Source of the DNA: Kitagawia praeruptora
Lineage: Eukaryota > Streptophyta > Magnoliopsida > Apiales > Apiaceae
Direction of reading: 5' to 3'
Assembly: GCA_037693485.1 (NCBI GenBank)
Contig: CM075348.1
Location: 744,001-808,000 of the forward strand
DNA length: 64,000 bases
Under the pieces are notes generated by a model. It did no database searches and had not been told where the DNA came from. It saw only the letters and a program-made list of their open reading frames with translations. Positions 10,600 through 21,847 of the stretch are shown one piece after another; position 1 is the first letter of the stretch, and each line of letters opens with the position of its first letter. Both the position numbers and the translations under genes were made by a program.

Positions 10600-11335
10600 T
10601 GTTAGGAATAATTCATAAGTTGTGATGTTAAGAATAGAATTTACACATTATACTTCTTGTAATCCTGATCTTATAAAGGATTTAGCACTGTATATAGGAT
10701 TTATGTGTAAAACAGTTATCTGTATAGTTTAGTCAGGAATGAACAGTGTATCGGAGACTACATGTCAGGAACAGAGAGCAAATCCTGATGACGTGTCCAA
10801 TACTGATGGTTGATCAGATACTGATGCAGTGTGCAGATCCTGATATCAGTCTTGTTACTGATGATGTCATTATGGATGCTACAGAAACTGGCAAGTGCTA
10901 TAAAACAGGATCGTTGGTTGAAGAACAAGCAAGAAGATATTATGAAGGAAAGAGTTTTCTATTGAAGGAAACTATCGACTAGAAGGCAGAACATTGTCAT
11001 GTATAAATTATATCTTTCTGTTATTAGTTGATAGGTAGCATTATAAATATTCTCTCAATATCATTGTAAAGAGCGTAGCTCGTGAGGATAAAGTTCGAGT
11101 GCGTAGCTCTGTATAAGATTTGTATTCGAGAAGTTCGAAACAAACAGAGAGATATTTGTATTGTCAGCAGCTGCTAAAGGTATTGTACACCTTTGGTAGA
11201 GTTTGTATTTGATCTTATTAATACAAACAAGAGTTTGATTCATTCGTTTATTCTTGTTTTTATAATCAAGCAAAAATCAGACAGGATTATATAACTTGTA
11301 TTCAACCCCCCCTCTACAAGTTATTCGAGTTAACA
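10600..11335 (+). mobile_element. 5' LTR of element A
   Basis: TGTTAGG...GTTAACA, 736 bp. The U3 part carries a cluster of 'atcctga'/'tactgat' motifs (about 10670-10865). A TATA box sits at 11041, and a C7 tract precedes 'tctacaag' near the 3' end. It is followed immediately by the PBS. Confidence 0.95.
11041..11048 (+). promoter_or_regulatory. LTR TATA box (element A)
   Basis: TTATAAAT, followed by 'attctctcaatatc', is the only TATA-like site in the LTR that leaves a plausible R-U5 of about 260 bp. It is conserved in all A/B LTR copies (22289, 45481, and the corresponding 3' LTR of B). The transcription start is inferred about 25-30 nt downstream. Confidence 0.55.
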
Positions 11336-11337
11336 AT

Positions 11338-11349
11338 TGGTATCAGAGC
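11338..11349 (+). other. Primer binding site (initiator tRNA-Met)
   Basis: TGGTATCAGAGC, two bases after the 5' LTR, is the standard copia PBS complementary to the 3' end of tRNA-iMet. It primes minus-strand DNA synthesis. Confidence 0.9.
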
Positions 11350-11384
11350 AGGTTGATTTCGAATAATCATAAAGATCTGCAATC

Positions 11385-13676
11385 ATGTCTGGTTACAAGG
11401 ATGGGAATACTAAGATTCCTATGCTCAAGAGAAACGAATATACTCTATGGGAAGTAAAGATGTTGCATCATCTGGAAGCAACAGATCCTGATTATCTTGA
11501 CAGAATCAGAGATGGACCTTTTGTTCCAACAAAGGTCGTTGGACAAGCAACTGTTGATGGTAAGGTTGTTCCAGAACATACAGCAGAGAAGCCAAAATCT
11601 GAATGGTCAGATAAGGACAAGGAGAGTGTTCTTAAAGATGCTAAAGTGAGAAACATATTATTCAATAGTCTTGATTCTGTTCTCACTAATTATGTTCTCT
11701 CTTGTAAAACTGCTAAGGATATATGGGACAATCTTAAGGTTCACTGTGAAGGAACTAAGCCTGTCAGGAAGAATATGAGGACATTACTTATACAACAGTA
11801 TGAGTACTTTGAATCCAAGTCTGGTGAGTCACTTACTGATACCTTTGATAGGTTTACAAAACTCATCAATGAGATGGCCATGCATGGTAAATATTATGAC
11901 TTGGAGGATATGAATACAAAGTTCATGAAAGCTTTGCCAGATTTCTACAATGAGAAGATATCTGCGATTGAGGAAGCTAATGATCTGGATGAGATTTCAT
12001 TAGAGGCAGTCTATGGAAAATTGAGAGCTTATGAACTTGACAAGCAGCAGAAGAAGAGCAGGAGTGAAGGAAAGATGAAGACTATTGCACTTACTGCTCA
12101 ATCTGAAGTAAAGAAGCTTCCTGAAGAACAGCATGAAGAGATTGCTGTAAAGAATTCGAGGAAGAAGAAAAGCAAAGAAAGTTCTGAGTCAGAGACTACT
12201 GATATGGACTCTGACAACAATGATTCTGAATCTGAGATGCAAGAACTCTTTGCTATGTTTGCTAAAGCTTTCAAGAAAGGCAGATTCAACAGGAGAAGAT
12301 TTAGCAAAGGACCTTTTCAAAAGAAGGAGGAGAAGAAGAGTGACAAGAGCAAAAGTACAATTGTCAAGCTTGATAAGGCCAAGATCAAGTGCTTTAACTG
12401 CAGCGAGCTTGGACACTTTGCTAGTGAGTGTAAGAAGCCTAGGAATTCAGGAAAGGGTAATGCACTTATGGTCACACAGAAGGATTGGGCTGATTCCAGT
12501 GACTCTGAAGATGAATTGGATTATGAAAACATTGCATTGATGGCCAATAGTTCAGACAAACCTGGATCTCCAAAGAAAACTTCTCCATCCTCTGATAAGG
12601 TATCACTTCACTCTCTTGATTCATTTGATAGCTTAAATTCTGATGAAATTAGATCTATCCATGCTGAGTTTAAGAATCTTATGACTAATTTTAGAATTCT
12701 TACTTGTGAAAGAGATGAACTTAAGGTTAAGAATGATAAATTAGTTGATAGAAATAATTTTCTTGAATCTGAATTAATTCAAATGGAAGAATACAAGTTG
12801 AGTTCTGATAAAGCTAAGCATGATTATAGTGTAATTCTTGAGGCTTATGACTATGTCAGAAAAGAACTAGAAGAAGAGAGAGATGTGATTAAGACCATTA
12901 ACAATTCCAGTAAGAAGACAATAGAAATCTTTGAGAGTGGAATTCGTGGTAAGGTTAATGGTTTAGGTTTTGACAAGGCTAGACAAGAAGAAAAAGTAGC
13001 TATTGTCAATAATGATAGTAAGGTAGAAGCTAACACATCTAAATCTGAAGGTAAGAAAATTGTTTCTGAACCTAATCATGTTAAATTTGTTGATTCAAAA
13101 GGTACCCCTGTTGTACACAAGAGAATTAACAATAGCTATTCAGATGAGAAAGTGTTAGAGAAACCTAAGAATGTAAACATAGGGTTTCTGTCTAAGTCTC
13201 AGTTGAAATAGAGATTAGATGGTCTTTCAGAGTCTAGCAAGATCAAGAGAAATAGGAATGGAAAAGAAGGTATTAACAAAGAGAATAATTACAAGAATGT
13301 ACCTGATGCACCTAGGAAAAAATGCTATAAGTGTGGAAATCATAATCATTTGGCCCTAGACTGCAATCAAAAACCTTCTTGGAAAACTGAGTCCAGATTC
13401 CCCAAGACTCAGAAAATTCAATACCAACCACAAAAAGCTTGTTATCATTGTGGTAGTTTACTTCATTCCATTTACATGTGTAGAGAATATCATGAACTGT
13501 ATTATGACTATTATTCTTTGAAATCTGAAACTCCTAGTCACAAACAGTTTGTGAGATCAGAGTCTAAAGTTGACTCTGCAACAGGTAAAATAAAGTCAAA
13601 ATCTTCAAAATCTGTTGTCTCTAAATCTAGTAAGAAAGGATCCAATCAAAGTTGGGTCCTAAAAAATTCTAACTAG
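11385..13676 (+). pseudogene. gag: A gag (long, intron-retained form), one premature stop
   Basis: This is the structural protein of the virus-like particle. The start ATG lies 35 nt after the PBS. The N-terminus ('YTLWEVKMLHHLEA', residues ~15-28) and the helical region to ~residue 215 match the copia UBN2/DUF4219 Gag type. A zinc knuckle CFNCSELGHFASEC is at ~336-349. After residue 405 the frame continues through intron 1. It gives a coiled coil (~430-520) and two more CX2CX4HX4C knuckles, at ~647-660 (CYKCGNHNH...) and ~686-699 (CYHCGSLLH...). The natural stop is at 13674-13676, just before the splice acceptor. A TAG at 13209-13211 (codon 609) interrupts it; D has CAG there. The short, spliced Gag-Pol reading is not affected by this stop. 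Confidence 0.85.
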
Positions 13677-13693
13677 TTACTTTTTGTTTGCAG
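12600..13693 (+). other. Intron 1 of element A (gag/pol), 1094 nt, GT-AG
   Basis: The donor is GATAAG|GTATCA and the acceptor is TTTTTGTTTGCAG|GGCACAGG. The exact segment is missing in element B, where GATAAG is followed directly by GGCACAGG (47048/47049). The phase is 0, so splicing joins Gag codon 405 to the protease frame. If retained, the intron is translated as the Gag C-terminus and ends in a stop 17 nt before the exon. Breakpoints can slide by one or two bases, but only this placement gives GT-AG. Confidence 0.85.
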
Positions 13694-16600
13694 GGCACAG
13701 GAAAGAAGCATTCAATTATCTTGGACAGTGGATGCTCTGGACACATGACTGGAAAGAAGTCCCTGCTTACAAAGTTTGAGAGGAAAGCTGGCCCAGTAAT
13801 ATCTTTTGGAGATGGCAACAAAGGAGAAACTCTGGGATATGGCTCAATTATTTTGGGGAATGTCATCATAGAAAATGTAGCACTGGTTGAAGGCTTGAAA
13901 CATACTCTTTTAAGCATAAGTCAACTGGGTGATAAAGGTTACAAATCAATCTTTGACAGAGAAGGATGCAAAGTCTTGAATATGCAGAATGGAGACATTG
14001 TTCTAACTGGTCAAAGGCATGGTAACATATATGAAGCCAGCTTAAGTGATACATCTAAAGGAATTGTTAGATGTCTCTACAGTAAAGCAACAAGTGATGA
14101 AAGCTGGAATTGGCACAAGAAGCTCTCACATCTTAATTTCAAGAAGCTTAATCAACTTGTTAAATACAATTTGGTGAGAGGCCTACCTCAGGCGAATTTT
14201 GTGCAAGATGGACTTTGTGATGCATGTCAGTTTGGAAAGCAAAGAAGAACCACTTTCAAGAGCAAGACTGAAAATTCAATTACTGAACCATTTCACATGC
14301 TACATCTTGATCTGTTTGGTCCAGTAAACATTATGTCTATCAGCAAGAAAAGATATGCTCTGTTATGGTGGATGATTTCACAAGGTTTACATGGGTGTTC
14401 TTTCTACACAAGAAGGATGAAGCTCCTCAGCAAATCATTGAACTCATCAAGAATATTCATAATAACTCTGAGTACAAAGTCAAAGTACTTAGGAGTGACA
14501 ATGGTACAGAATTCAAGAATTCTACAATGGAGGGGTTTTGTGCAGACAATGGAATTACTCAACAGTTTTCTGCACCTGGTACACCTCAACAAAATGGTGT
14601 AGTGAAAGGAAAGAACAGGACTCTCATAGAGGCAGCAAGAACCATGCTTGCAGATGCAAAACTTCCAACCTACTTTTGGGCAGAAGCTATTAACACTGCA
14701 TGTTTCACTCAGAACTGTACCTTGGTAAATAGTCATGGAAAGACTCCCTATGAGATGATCAAAGGAAAGAAACCAAGTGTGAAATATTTTCACATCTTTG
14801 GATGTAAATGCTATGTCCTAAAAGTTCATCCAGAACAACTTGGAAAATTTGAAGCCAAATCGGATGAAGCAATTTTTCTAGGATATTCAGCATCTAAGGC
14901 CTTCAAAGTTTATAATCTCAGAACTCACATTGTTATGGAATCAATTCATGTTGCATTTGATGATAAGAAATTTGGAATTTTGCAAACTGATGAAAGCCAT
15001 GACAAATTGGAATTTGAAAATCTGAAGATTTCTGAGATACTCTCAAGTGATGATGAAGGTTCTCCAGAAGGAATTTCTATTGCTTCTCAAAGGAATGCTA
15101 CTGTTGAGGGGGAGCAAATCAATCAGAGAGAACACAGTGATCATCAGGAGCAGACTAGTCTTTCAGAGTCTATTCCATCAGGAATTGACGTTTCAGAGTC
15201 TACTCCATCAGGAACTGACTTTTCAGAGTCTACTGAGGAAAGATCAGTAACTAGCAGCAATATGGAATCTACTGATTCTATTGATCAAAGGAGAGTTTTT
15301 GAAGGTAGAGAGAATTCTTCTACAAAAGATACCACTAACTTAGGGGGAGAGACTAGCAGAGTTAATCTACCACCTGTTAGAAAATGGACAAAGGATCATA
15401 CTGAAGATTTGATAATTGGTGATCCAAATAGTGGTGTTCGAACTAGAAGATCAATTCAAAATGAATGCTTGTATAGTTGCTTTCTCTCAAAGAATGAACC
15501 TAAGAAGGTTGAAGAAGCCTTACAGGATCCTGATTGGGTAATTGCAATGCAGGAGGAGTTAAATGAGTTTGAGAGAAACAAAGTTTGGAAACTGGTACCA
15601 AGACCTAAAGATAGATCTATTGTTGGTGCAAGATGGGTTTTCAGAAATAAGCTAGATGAATCTGGTATGATTGTAAGAAACAAAGCAAGACTGGTGGCCA
15701 AGGGATATTCTCAGGAAGAAGGCATTGATTATGATGAGACCTTTGCACCTGTAGCAAGATTGGAAGCAATCAGAATGTTTCTTGCATTTGCAGCTCATTC
15801 AAAATTCAAGGTATACCAGATGGATGTTAAGAGTGCTTTTCTAAATGGCAAACTTGATGAAGAAGTATATGTAGAACAGCCACCTGGATTTGTTGATCCA
15901 AAGTTTCCAAATCATGTCTACAAACTTGACAAGGCACTCTATGGACTAAAGCAGGCACCAAGAGCATGGTATGAGACTTTGTCTAAATTTCTTCTTGAAA
16001 ATGGCTTCACAAGAGGTACAATTGACAAAACTCTATTCTTTAGAAAGATAAAAGGTGAATTGCTTTTAGTTCAAGTTTATGTTGATGATATTATTTTTGG
16101 TTCTACTAATGAGAAGTTATGTGCTAAGTTTAGCAAGCTTATGCAGTCTAAGTATCAGATGAGCATGATGGGTGAACTAAATTATTTCTTAGGCTTGCAG
16201 GTCAAACAGACTGAGACTGGTATTTTCATTAATCAGTCAAAGTATATCAAAGATCTTTTAAGAAGGTTTGACTTTCAAGACTGTGCAGTTGCAAAAACAC
16301 CCATGGCAACAGCCACTAAACTAGACTCTGATCCTAAGGGGAAGAGTGTGGATAATACTAGTTATAGAGGCATGATAGGCTCTTTGTTATATCTAACTGC
16401 AAGTAGGCCAGATATAATGTTTTCTACCTGTTTATGTGCTAGATTCCAAGGTGATCCTAAGGAATCTCATTTAATTGCTGTGAAGAGAATTTTTAGATAT
16501 CTCAAAGGAACTCCAAATCTTGGTTTGTGGTATCCTAGAGAATCTGATTTCTTTCTAATTGGCTATTCAGACTCTGACTATGCAGGGTGTAAGATAGACA

Positions 16601-17019
16601 GGAAAAGCACTACAGGTACATGTCAATTTTTGGGAAATAGATTGATTTCTTGGGCAAGCAAGAAGCAACAATCTGTTTCAACCTCAACTGCAGAAGCTGA
16701 GTACATAGCAGCAGGCAGTTGTTGTGCACAGCTCCTTTGGATAAGAAATCAGTTGATGGATTATGGTATGACACTTAGTAATATTTCTATGTTTTGTGAT
16801 AATACTAGTGCTATTAAAATTGCAGAAAATCCAGTTCAACATTCAAGGACTAAGCACATTGATGTCAGGTATCATTTTATTAGAGAACATATTGAGAATG
16901 GTACTGTGGAACTTCATTTTATTCCTACTGACAAACAGCTTGCAGATATTCTAACTAAACCACTTGATGAGACTACATTCAGTAGACTAGTAAGTGAGTT
17001 AGGAATGTTAAATTTTTAG
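13694..17019 (+). pseudogene. pol: A pol: protease, integrase, RT, RNase H; one frameshift
   Basis: The copia-order polyprotein. Protease has the active-site triplet DSG ('IILDSGCSGHM', from ~13718). A pre-integrase HHCC region follows (WHKKLSHLNF...CDACQFGK, ~14110-14240). Integrase D-D-E is visible at 'LDLFGPV', 'RSDNGTEF' and the altered 'QQNGVVKGKNR', where B reads 'VVERKNR', so the catalytic Glu is lost in A. RT has 'YQMDVKSAFLNG' and YVDD (~16080). RNase H has 'SDSDYAGCKIDRKSTTG' and 'STAEAEYIAAGS'. A single base missing near 14363, relative to B, shifts the frame within the integrase core. The mature frame ends at 17019. Confidence 0.9.
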
Positions 17020-18297
17020 ATCTTTAACATCTGCAAAAGTAGCAAGGTATGTTGTTCTTAGCTTATAGACTTGATATTCTTGTCAGGATCTATATTTGAT
17101 TGTTAAATGTTTTAGCTATAACACACTGCCTTGATAAATTTCAGTATGATAGACTTGTTAATAATCATCAGGATTAGATTTGTTATCAGGATACTGACGT
17201 CATCAGTATTGTGTCAGTATCAGGATTATGAAAATTGTTTCAGATCCTGACGTTTACTTTGTGTAGTAATCTGATTCTGTGATGTGTTAAGTCTATGCTA
17301 GCAAGTTTTGATATTTGCATACTGATAATTTATACATCATTCAGAAATCAAAAGACAAGCAGATAACAAGAAATTGTATTTTCATTAATAAAAATCATTA
17401 CATGAAAATGAAATACAACATCTTTTTGTCTAAATCTCTATTCTATACTTGTCTTTGATATGAACTCTGAGGAACAGGACAAGGAGCATCTCAAGAAATC
17501 CATTAGGGGATGAAAGTCTTGTTTGCTCTTGGATTCCTTGTCTGGGCGACTTGAATGAGAGCAGCTAACTTAAATGAATAGCATCTCCATCATGATCAAC
17601 CTCAGACTCTCGGCCAAATTCTTCATCCTCAAGTTTTGAGGAGGTTAGGGGAAGATTGTATCCAACAGATGGATGTTCTAGAAGAAACTTCTGGATATTA
17701 TCGAAAACCAATCCATTCATGATTAGTTCGATGAGAAGAGTCGTTTGTTCAAAGAGATGATCAAGAACAGGATGTTCATCGACCAAGAAAAATCTGAAAA
17801 ATGGGTTTGAAGGGATTTTTGGTTTGAGAAGCATTGTTGAGAAGAAAAGAAATTGAAAGGTTATGGAGAATAGCACAAGGCGTTTGGTTCTTTTAAAGGA
17901 AGACGTGAGAAGCTGAGCAGTCACTTGGAAGTCTTAATGAAGTCAAATGCTAATTATTGCATTAGACTATAAAAGAAAAATGCCACGTGGAAACTCCATA
18001 TTAAGTCGCTGATTATATTGGTCAGGATTTCATGTGTGACCATCAGGATGTGAAAATCATTGCTTGTGATTATTTTGATGAGAGGTCATCAGGAAAAGGA
18101 AGCTGATCAGTATTGCTTATTTATACCCTGATTTATTTCATGAAAATCAATTTTGGATTTTATTTTCCAAAAATCGTGGGTAACTGCATTTTTCAGGGAC
18201 TGACACCTGTCAATCTACGTGTCAACGTGGGATAGTGGTATGAAAGATTTGTGAATATATTTGTTTTGAAACTCTAATCTTTCTTTTCAGATCAAAA
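17020..18297 (+). other. pol-ORF3 spacer of element A
   Basis: This non-coding stretch separates pol and ORF3 and holds an antisense reading frame (17565-17924). It has many 'tcaggat'/'tcagtat' motifs at 17083-17330 and 18020-18125, echoing the LTR. Compared with B it lacks two GT...AG segments exactly (junctions 17968/17969 and 18279/18280). It ends in 'tttcttttcag|atcaaaa' before the ORF3 ATG, a good splice acceptor. A 'gcttatttatacc' TATA-like site lies at about 18115. Confidence 0.6.
17565..17924 (-). CDS. Antisense 119-aa reading frame in pol-ORF3 spacer (A copy)
   Basis: An open frame opposite to the element's transcription, starting 'MTAQLLTS' and ending 'DGDAIHLS', is intact in both A and B (50869-51228). 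The predicted protein has a hydrophobic stretch near residues 19-34 ('FSITFQFLFFSTML') and an acidic C-terminus. I do not recognise it. The five nucleotide differences from the B copy are all amino-acid-changing, so there is no sign of purifying selection. Antisense ORFs are known in other plant LTR retrotransposons such as Tat-lineage elements, so function is possible but unproven. Confidence 0.3.
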   Translation of the reverse strand: MTAQLLTSSFKRTKRLVLFSITFQFLFFSTMLLKPKIPSNPFFRFFLVDEHPVLDHLFEQTTLLIELIMNGLVFDNIQKFLLEHPSVGYNLPLTSSKLEDEEFGRESEVDHDGDAIHLS

Positions 18298-21200
18298 ATG
18301 GCAGCGCAGAGAAGATTACCTAAATCAGTAGCCTTCAAGTTTGGTGACTTTGATTTTATGACAAACAATCATGTTGCAGCTATCACCAACAAGGAAGGAG
18401 TATCATCTGATTTTCATCCAATCATGGACTTTCTGGTGTGTGGACCATTAAGTTATGCATTGACAGCATCTCCACAGATTAATCAAGTAGCTGTTTCACA
18501 AGCTTGGGAGAATGCTGAGGTAATTGATTCTACTCAGAGTCAATCAGGTAAGATTGTTCTACATTTAGGACAAGATTTATTTGACATTACTGAATCTGTT
18601 GTTAGTTCAGTACTTTGCTTACCTGTTACTGATAGTTATGAGAATGTACCATCTGATGATAATATAAGAACTATGTTGTCTGAATTAGGTTATAGTGGAC
18701 CTCTAGATAACATGAGCCAGTTGAATAGAACTTTTCTTAGAAAGGAATGGTCTTTTTATTTTGATCAAATTGCTAAATGTTTTACTGGCAAATGTAGTTC
18801 TTTTCAATAAATTACTTCTGTTACATCACATATTGCTTATAGTTTGCTTTATGACAGAGTAATTAACATTGGTCATATTATCTTAAATCAGATGAGTATT
18901 AAACTTGGGTCAAGAGATCAAAACAGGAAAATGGTTTATTATCATAGATTTATGCAATTGTTTATTAACCATTTTATTCCTGATGTTGAAGCTAGATTTG
19001 GTAGGGAACATTGTGTTTCTTCTTACGAACAGCAAAAGAGAATTTTCTCTGATATTACAAAGAAGGACAATGAAAAGAATCTAGATGAAATACCTGCAAT
19101 TCATTATCCACATCATTTTCAGGTAATTCTTAACACTCATCTTCCTACTATCTACAATTCTTCTTTCTTTTGTGGTGAAATGGCTCAGGAATCTCAATTG
19201 GAGGAGAACCCACCTGTGTCTACCCAAGTAGCCCAAAACATCATAGTCTCTGAAACAATTCAAGAACCAAATTTTGATCCACAGCCTATTGTTTCAAAGA
19301 AACCAACCTCTGGTGTTTCTCAAAAGACATCAGTTGTAAGGAAGAGAAGATTTGTTGTGTCAAGTAGTAGTAGTAATTCTAGTGAAGATGATGATGATTT
19401 AACTCTTGCAGAGAGAGCTGAATTGAAGGCTGCAATTCAACTTTCTTTGTTAGCACAAAGAGATGAAAAACCTAGTCACAGCCAGGCTGCAGTCTCACAA
19501 AAGGCTGTAGTTCTTAAAAAGGGAAAACAGTTACTGGATACTGTCTCTCAAAAGACTGTGTCTATTGAACAAAGATCTCATCCCAAGATCACTTCTGTGT
19601 CTACACCTCTTGAGTCTTCTCAGGATAAATCTTTTGCTCACTATATCAGGAGAACAAGGAGAAAGATTCAATTGTCACCTACACACACAGAGTCTAGTCC
19701 AACTAATATCATGCAGGTTTCTACAAATCAAGCTACATCTATGTCAGTATTTGACAAGAGAGATCTGGATATTGATTCTTCATGGGAAACTACATTATCA
19801 TACAGACTGGCTATGGGACTAATTTCTCTCAAAGTGAAGTTGTCAAGGCCTGTTCTAGACTTTTTGGTTGAAAAAGTACCAAAACTTTTATTTCCAGATG
19901 AATATGGACTTCTACATCAAAGACTTGACTTAATGAAGATGTATTTCTATGTATCTGTCAGAAGACAATTAGTCAAGAAATTTGGACTCTCGAAGCATGT
20001 TGCACTTCAATCACTTCATGCATATTTATTTGACAAGGATGTAATTATTGAAGATGCTTCAGCTCAAGGTGAACAACTGGAGGAAGTAGATAGAGGAAAG
20101 CAGTCAACAAAAGATACTATTGCACCAGTGGTGAATAGTAGGAAAGATCAGATCACAGTCACTGTAACACAAGAACCATCTAGTCAGAGGAAGGATGACT
20201 CAGGAGCTGTGATAGCTGATGTTGAAAGGTCTTCTGTGATGACTGAGAATGCAAGTGAGATACCCTATGATATGGGAGGAATGACTTTGGTTGATTTTTC
20301 TGAAGATCAAACAAATTTTGTTCAGTCAGAGTCTATCCACCTTGAGGGTGTGTCTCAGCAAACAACACTTAAAGACGGTGATATACTAACTATGGTGTCT
20401 AATGAAGTATTACTGAAGACATCAGAGTCTAGTAAACAACCTGAAAGTGGCATACTGGAGCCTGTAGTTTCTGAAAGGAAAGAAGATGATTGTATGGGTT
20501 CAGAGACTATAGCAGCTCACTCCTTGGAGAAAACCTCAAGCCACATGCCATATGAGGAACCCTCTCTCCATGTGAGTTCAGGTATAAAAACTCCTTCTAA
20601 ACTCTATTTTTCTGTAGGTCATGAGAGCACTTATCTAAATTTGAGTGATACAGTTGAAAAGATGGACTTAGATCCACAATTTGAGCGGCTGGCTCCTGAC
20701 CAGGCAAAAGGTGAGGTAGAAAGAGTGTTGACTTTAGAAAGTCAAAGTGAGAATGAGGGTATGGATGATCAACTCCATAGTGAGGGAGAGAAAATTAGGA
20801 AACCATCATTTGATTTCTGGGATCAGGTTTTTCCTGAATCTTGGTCTGAAAATTTGGGTATGGATGCTGGTACTTATTCATTCATCAAAATGTATCAGAA
20901 GAATGACCTAGCACATCACAATGCAAAGCCAGAAGTTAAAGCTCAGAAGCAAAAGGAGAGGCTTGCAGAAATCATTAACAGAAGAGGTGCCAGGATAAAG
21001 CAATCTCTTGATACATATGTACCAGATGAAGATCCTAATGATCCTAGTGTTCCTTTGTATGTACTTCCAATATCAGCTAGAATTGAGACATCAACAGTCT
21101 CTGATCACTCTAAGGAGGAGTCAGGATTTGAAGATGTTAGTATACAGAATACTGGTGAAGGAGATGATGATCATGTTTCAGTTCCAGAACAGAAAGATGA

Positions 21201-21621
21201 AGACGTTGATACTTCTAATCAGGTTTTATTACTTGAATATCATACAACTCAAGCAACTTCTTCTACAAGACTTGAAGATAAAGTTCTTTCTGATTCTGAT
21301 ACTGAAGATACTAGAAGCACTTCCAACATTGAAGTTCATTCTGATGTTTTGAAAGATATTCAGAATTCTCAAATTGCTATTCAAACAAGACTTCAATCAC
21401 TTGAAGATAACCAAGTCACAATTATGGAAAATCAAGTAGTTCTTATGAATCTTATTTGTTCTGTTTCTGAATCTCTTGGAATTAATGTTGCTGATGTCAA
21501 AAAGGGGGAGATAAAGACAATTCAAAGACAACAACAACACTACCAGACTGAAGGAGATAAAGATAAATCTAAAGCTGGGGGAGATAAAGATCAGACAAAG
21601 GGTAGTAAAAAGAAGAACTAG
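18298..21621 (+). pseudogene. A ORF3 (Sirevirus third ORF), one premature stop
   Basis: Equivalent to the intact 1104-aa ORF3 of B. The start 'MAAQRRLPKSVAFKFGDFDF' follows a splice-acceptor-like 'tttcttttcag' by 7 nt. A TAA at 18808-18810 (codon 171) replaces CAA in B; the downstream frame is otherwise open to 21621. The N-terminal ~250 residues form the conserved domain ('LRKEWSFYFDQIAKCF'), followed by a low-complexity Ser/Glu-rich middle, a C-terminal coiled coil and a Lys-rich tail. No signal peptide or transmembrane segment is evident. Such ORFs are often called envelope-like, but nothing in this sequence supports a membrane protein. Confidence 0.8.
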
Positions 21622-21837
21622 CAGGAGTGACAGTGGTGAATCTCAGCTAGGAAGAGGTAAAGGAAGAGCAGCATTAATAGTTAAAATTCTTTCTTCTAAG
21701 TACTAGATAAACGTCTACATCTGTGAAGGAGGTACTTAACTTCATAATTCTACATTCATAAATTCTATTCTGGTTGTATTGTTATATGTTTTGACATCCA
21801 CAACTTAGATTTATGCTTCAGATTGTAAAGCATAAAT

Positions 21838-21847
21838 AGGGGGAGAT
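21838..21847 (+). other. Polypurine tract of element A
   Basis: AGGGGGAGAT directly precedes the 3' LTR and primes plus-strand synthesis. Similar 'gggggag' tracts occur inside the element (about 15108, 15343 and 21504). Multiple PPT-like tracts have been reported as typical of Sireviruses. Confidence 0.85.

Noticed and set aside
10746..10982. 78-codon frame in the A LTR, repeated at 21994, 45186 and 55463
   Set aside because: Its recurrence is explained by LTR identity. It lies in U3 upstream of the TATA box, and D's version is diverged in length and sequence.
11338..11349. tRNA-like match
   Set aside because: It is the primer binding site complementary to tRNA-iMet, not a tRNA gene; no tRNA or rRNA genes were recognised in the window.
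17166..17228. ~52-bp A/B difference in the spacer considered as another intron
   Set aside because: The segment is flanked by direct repeats of 'atcaggatta' and lacks GT-AG ends; repeat-mediated deletion explains it.
21030..21045. 9-nt A/B length difference in ORF3
   Set aside because: Contraction of a short 'gatccta' repeat, in frame; not splicing.
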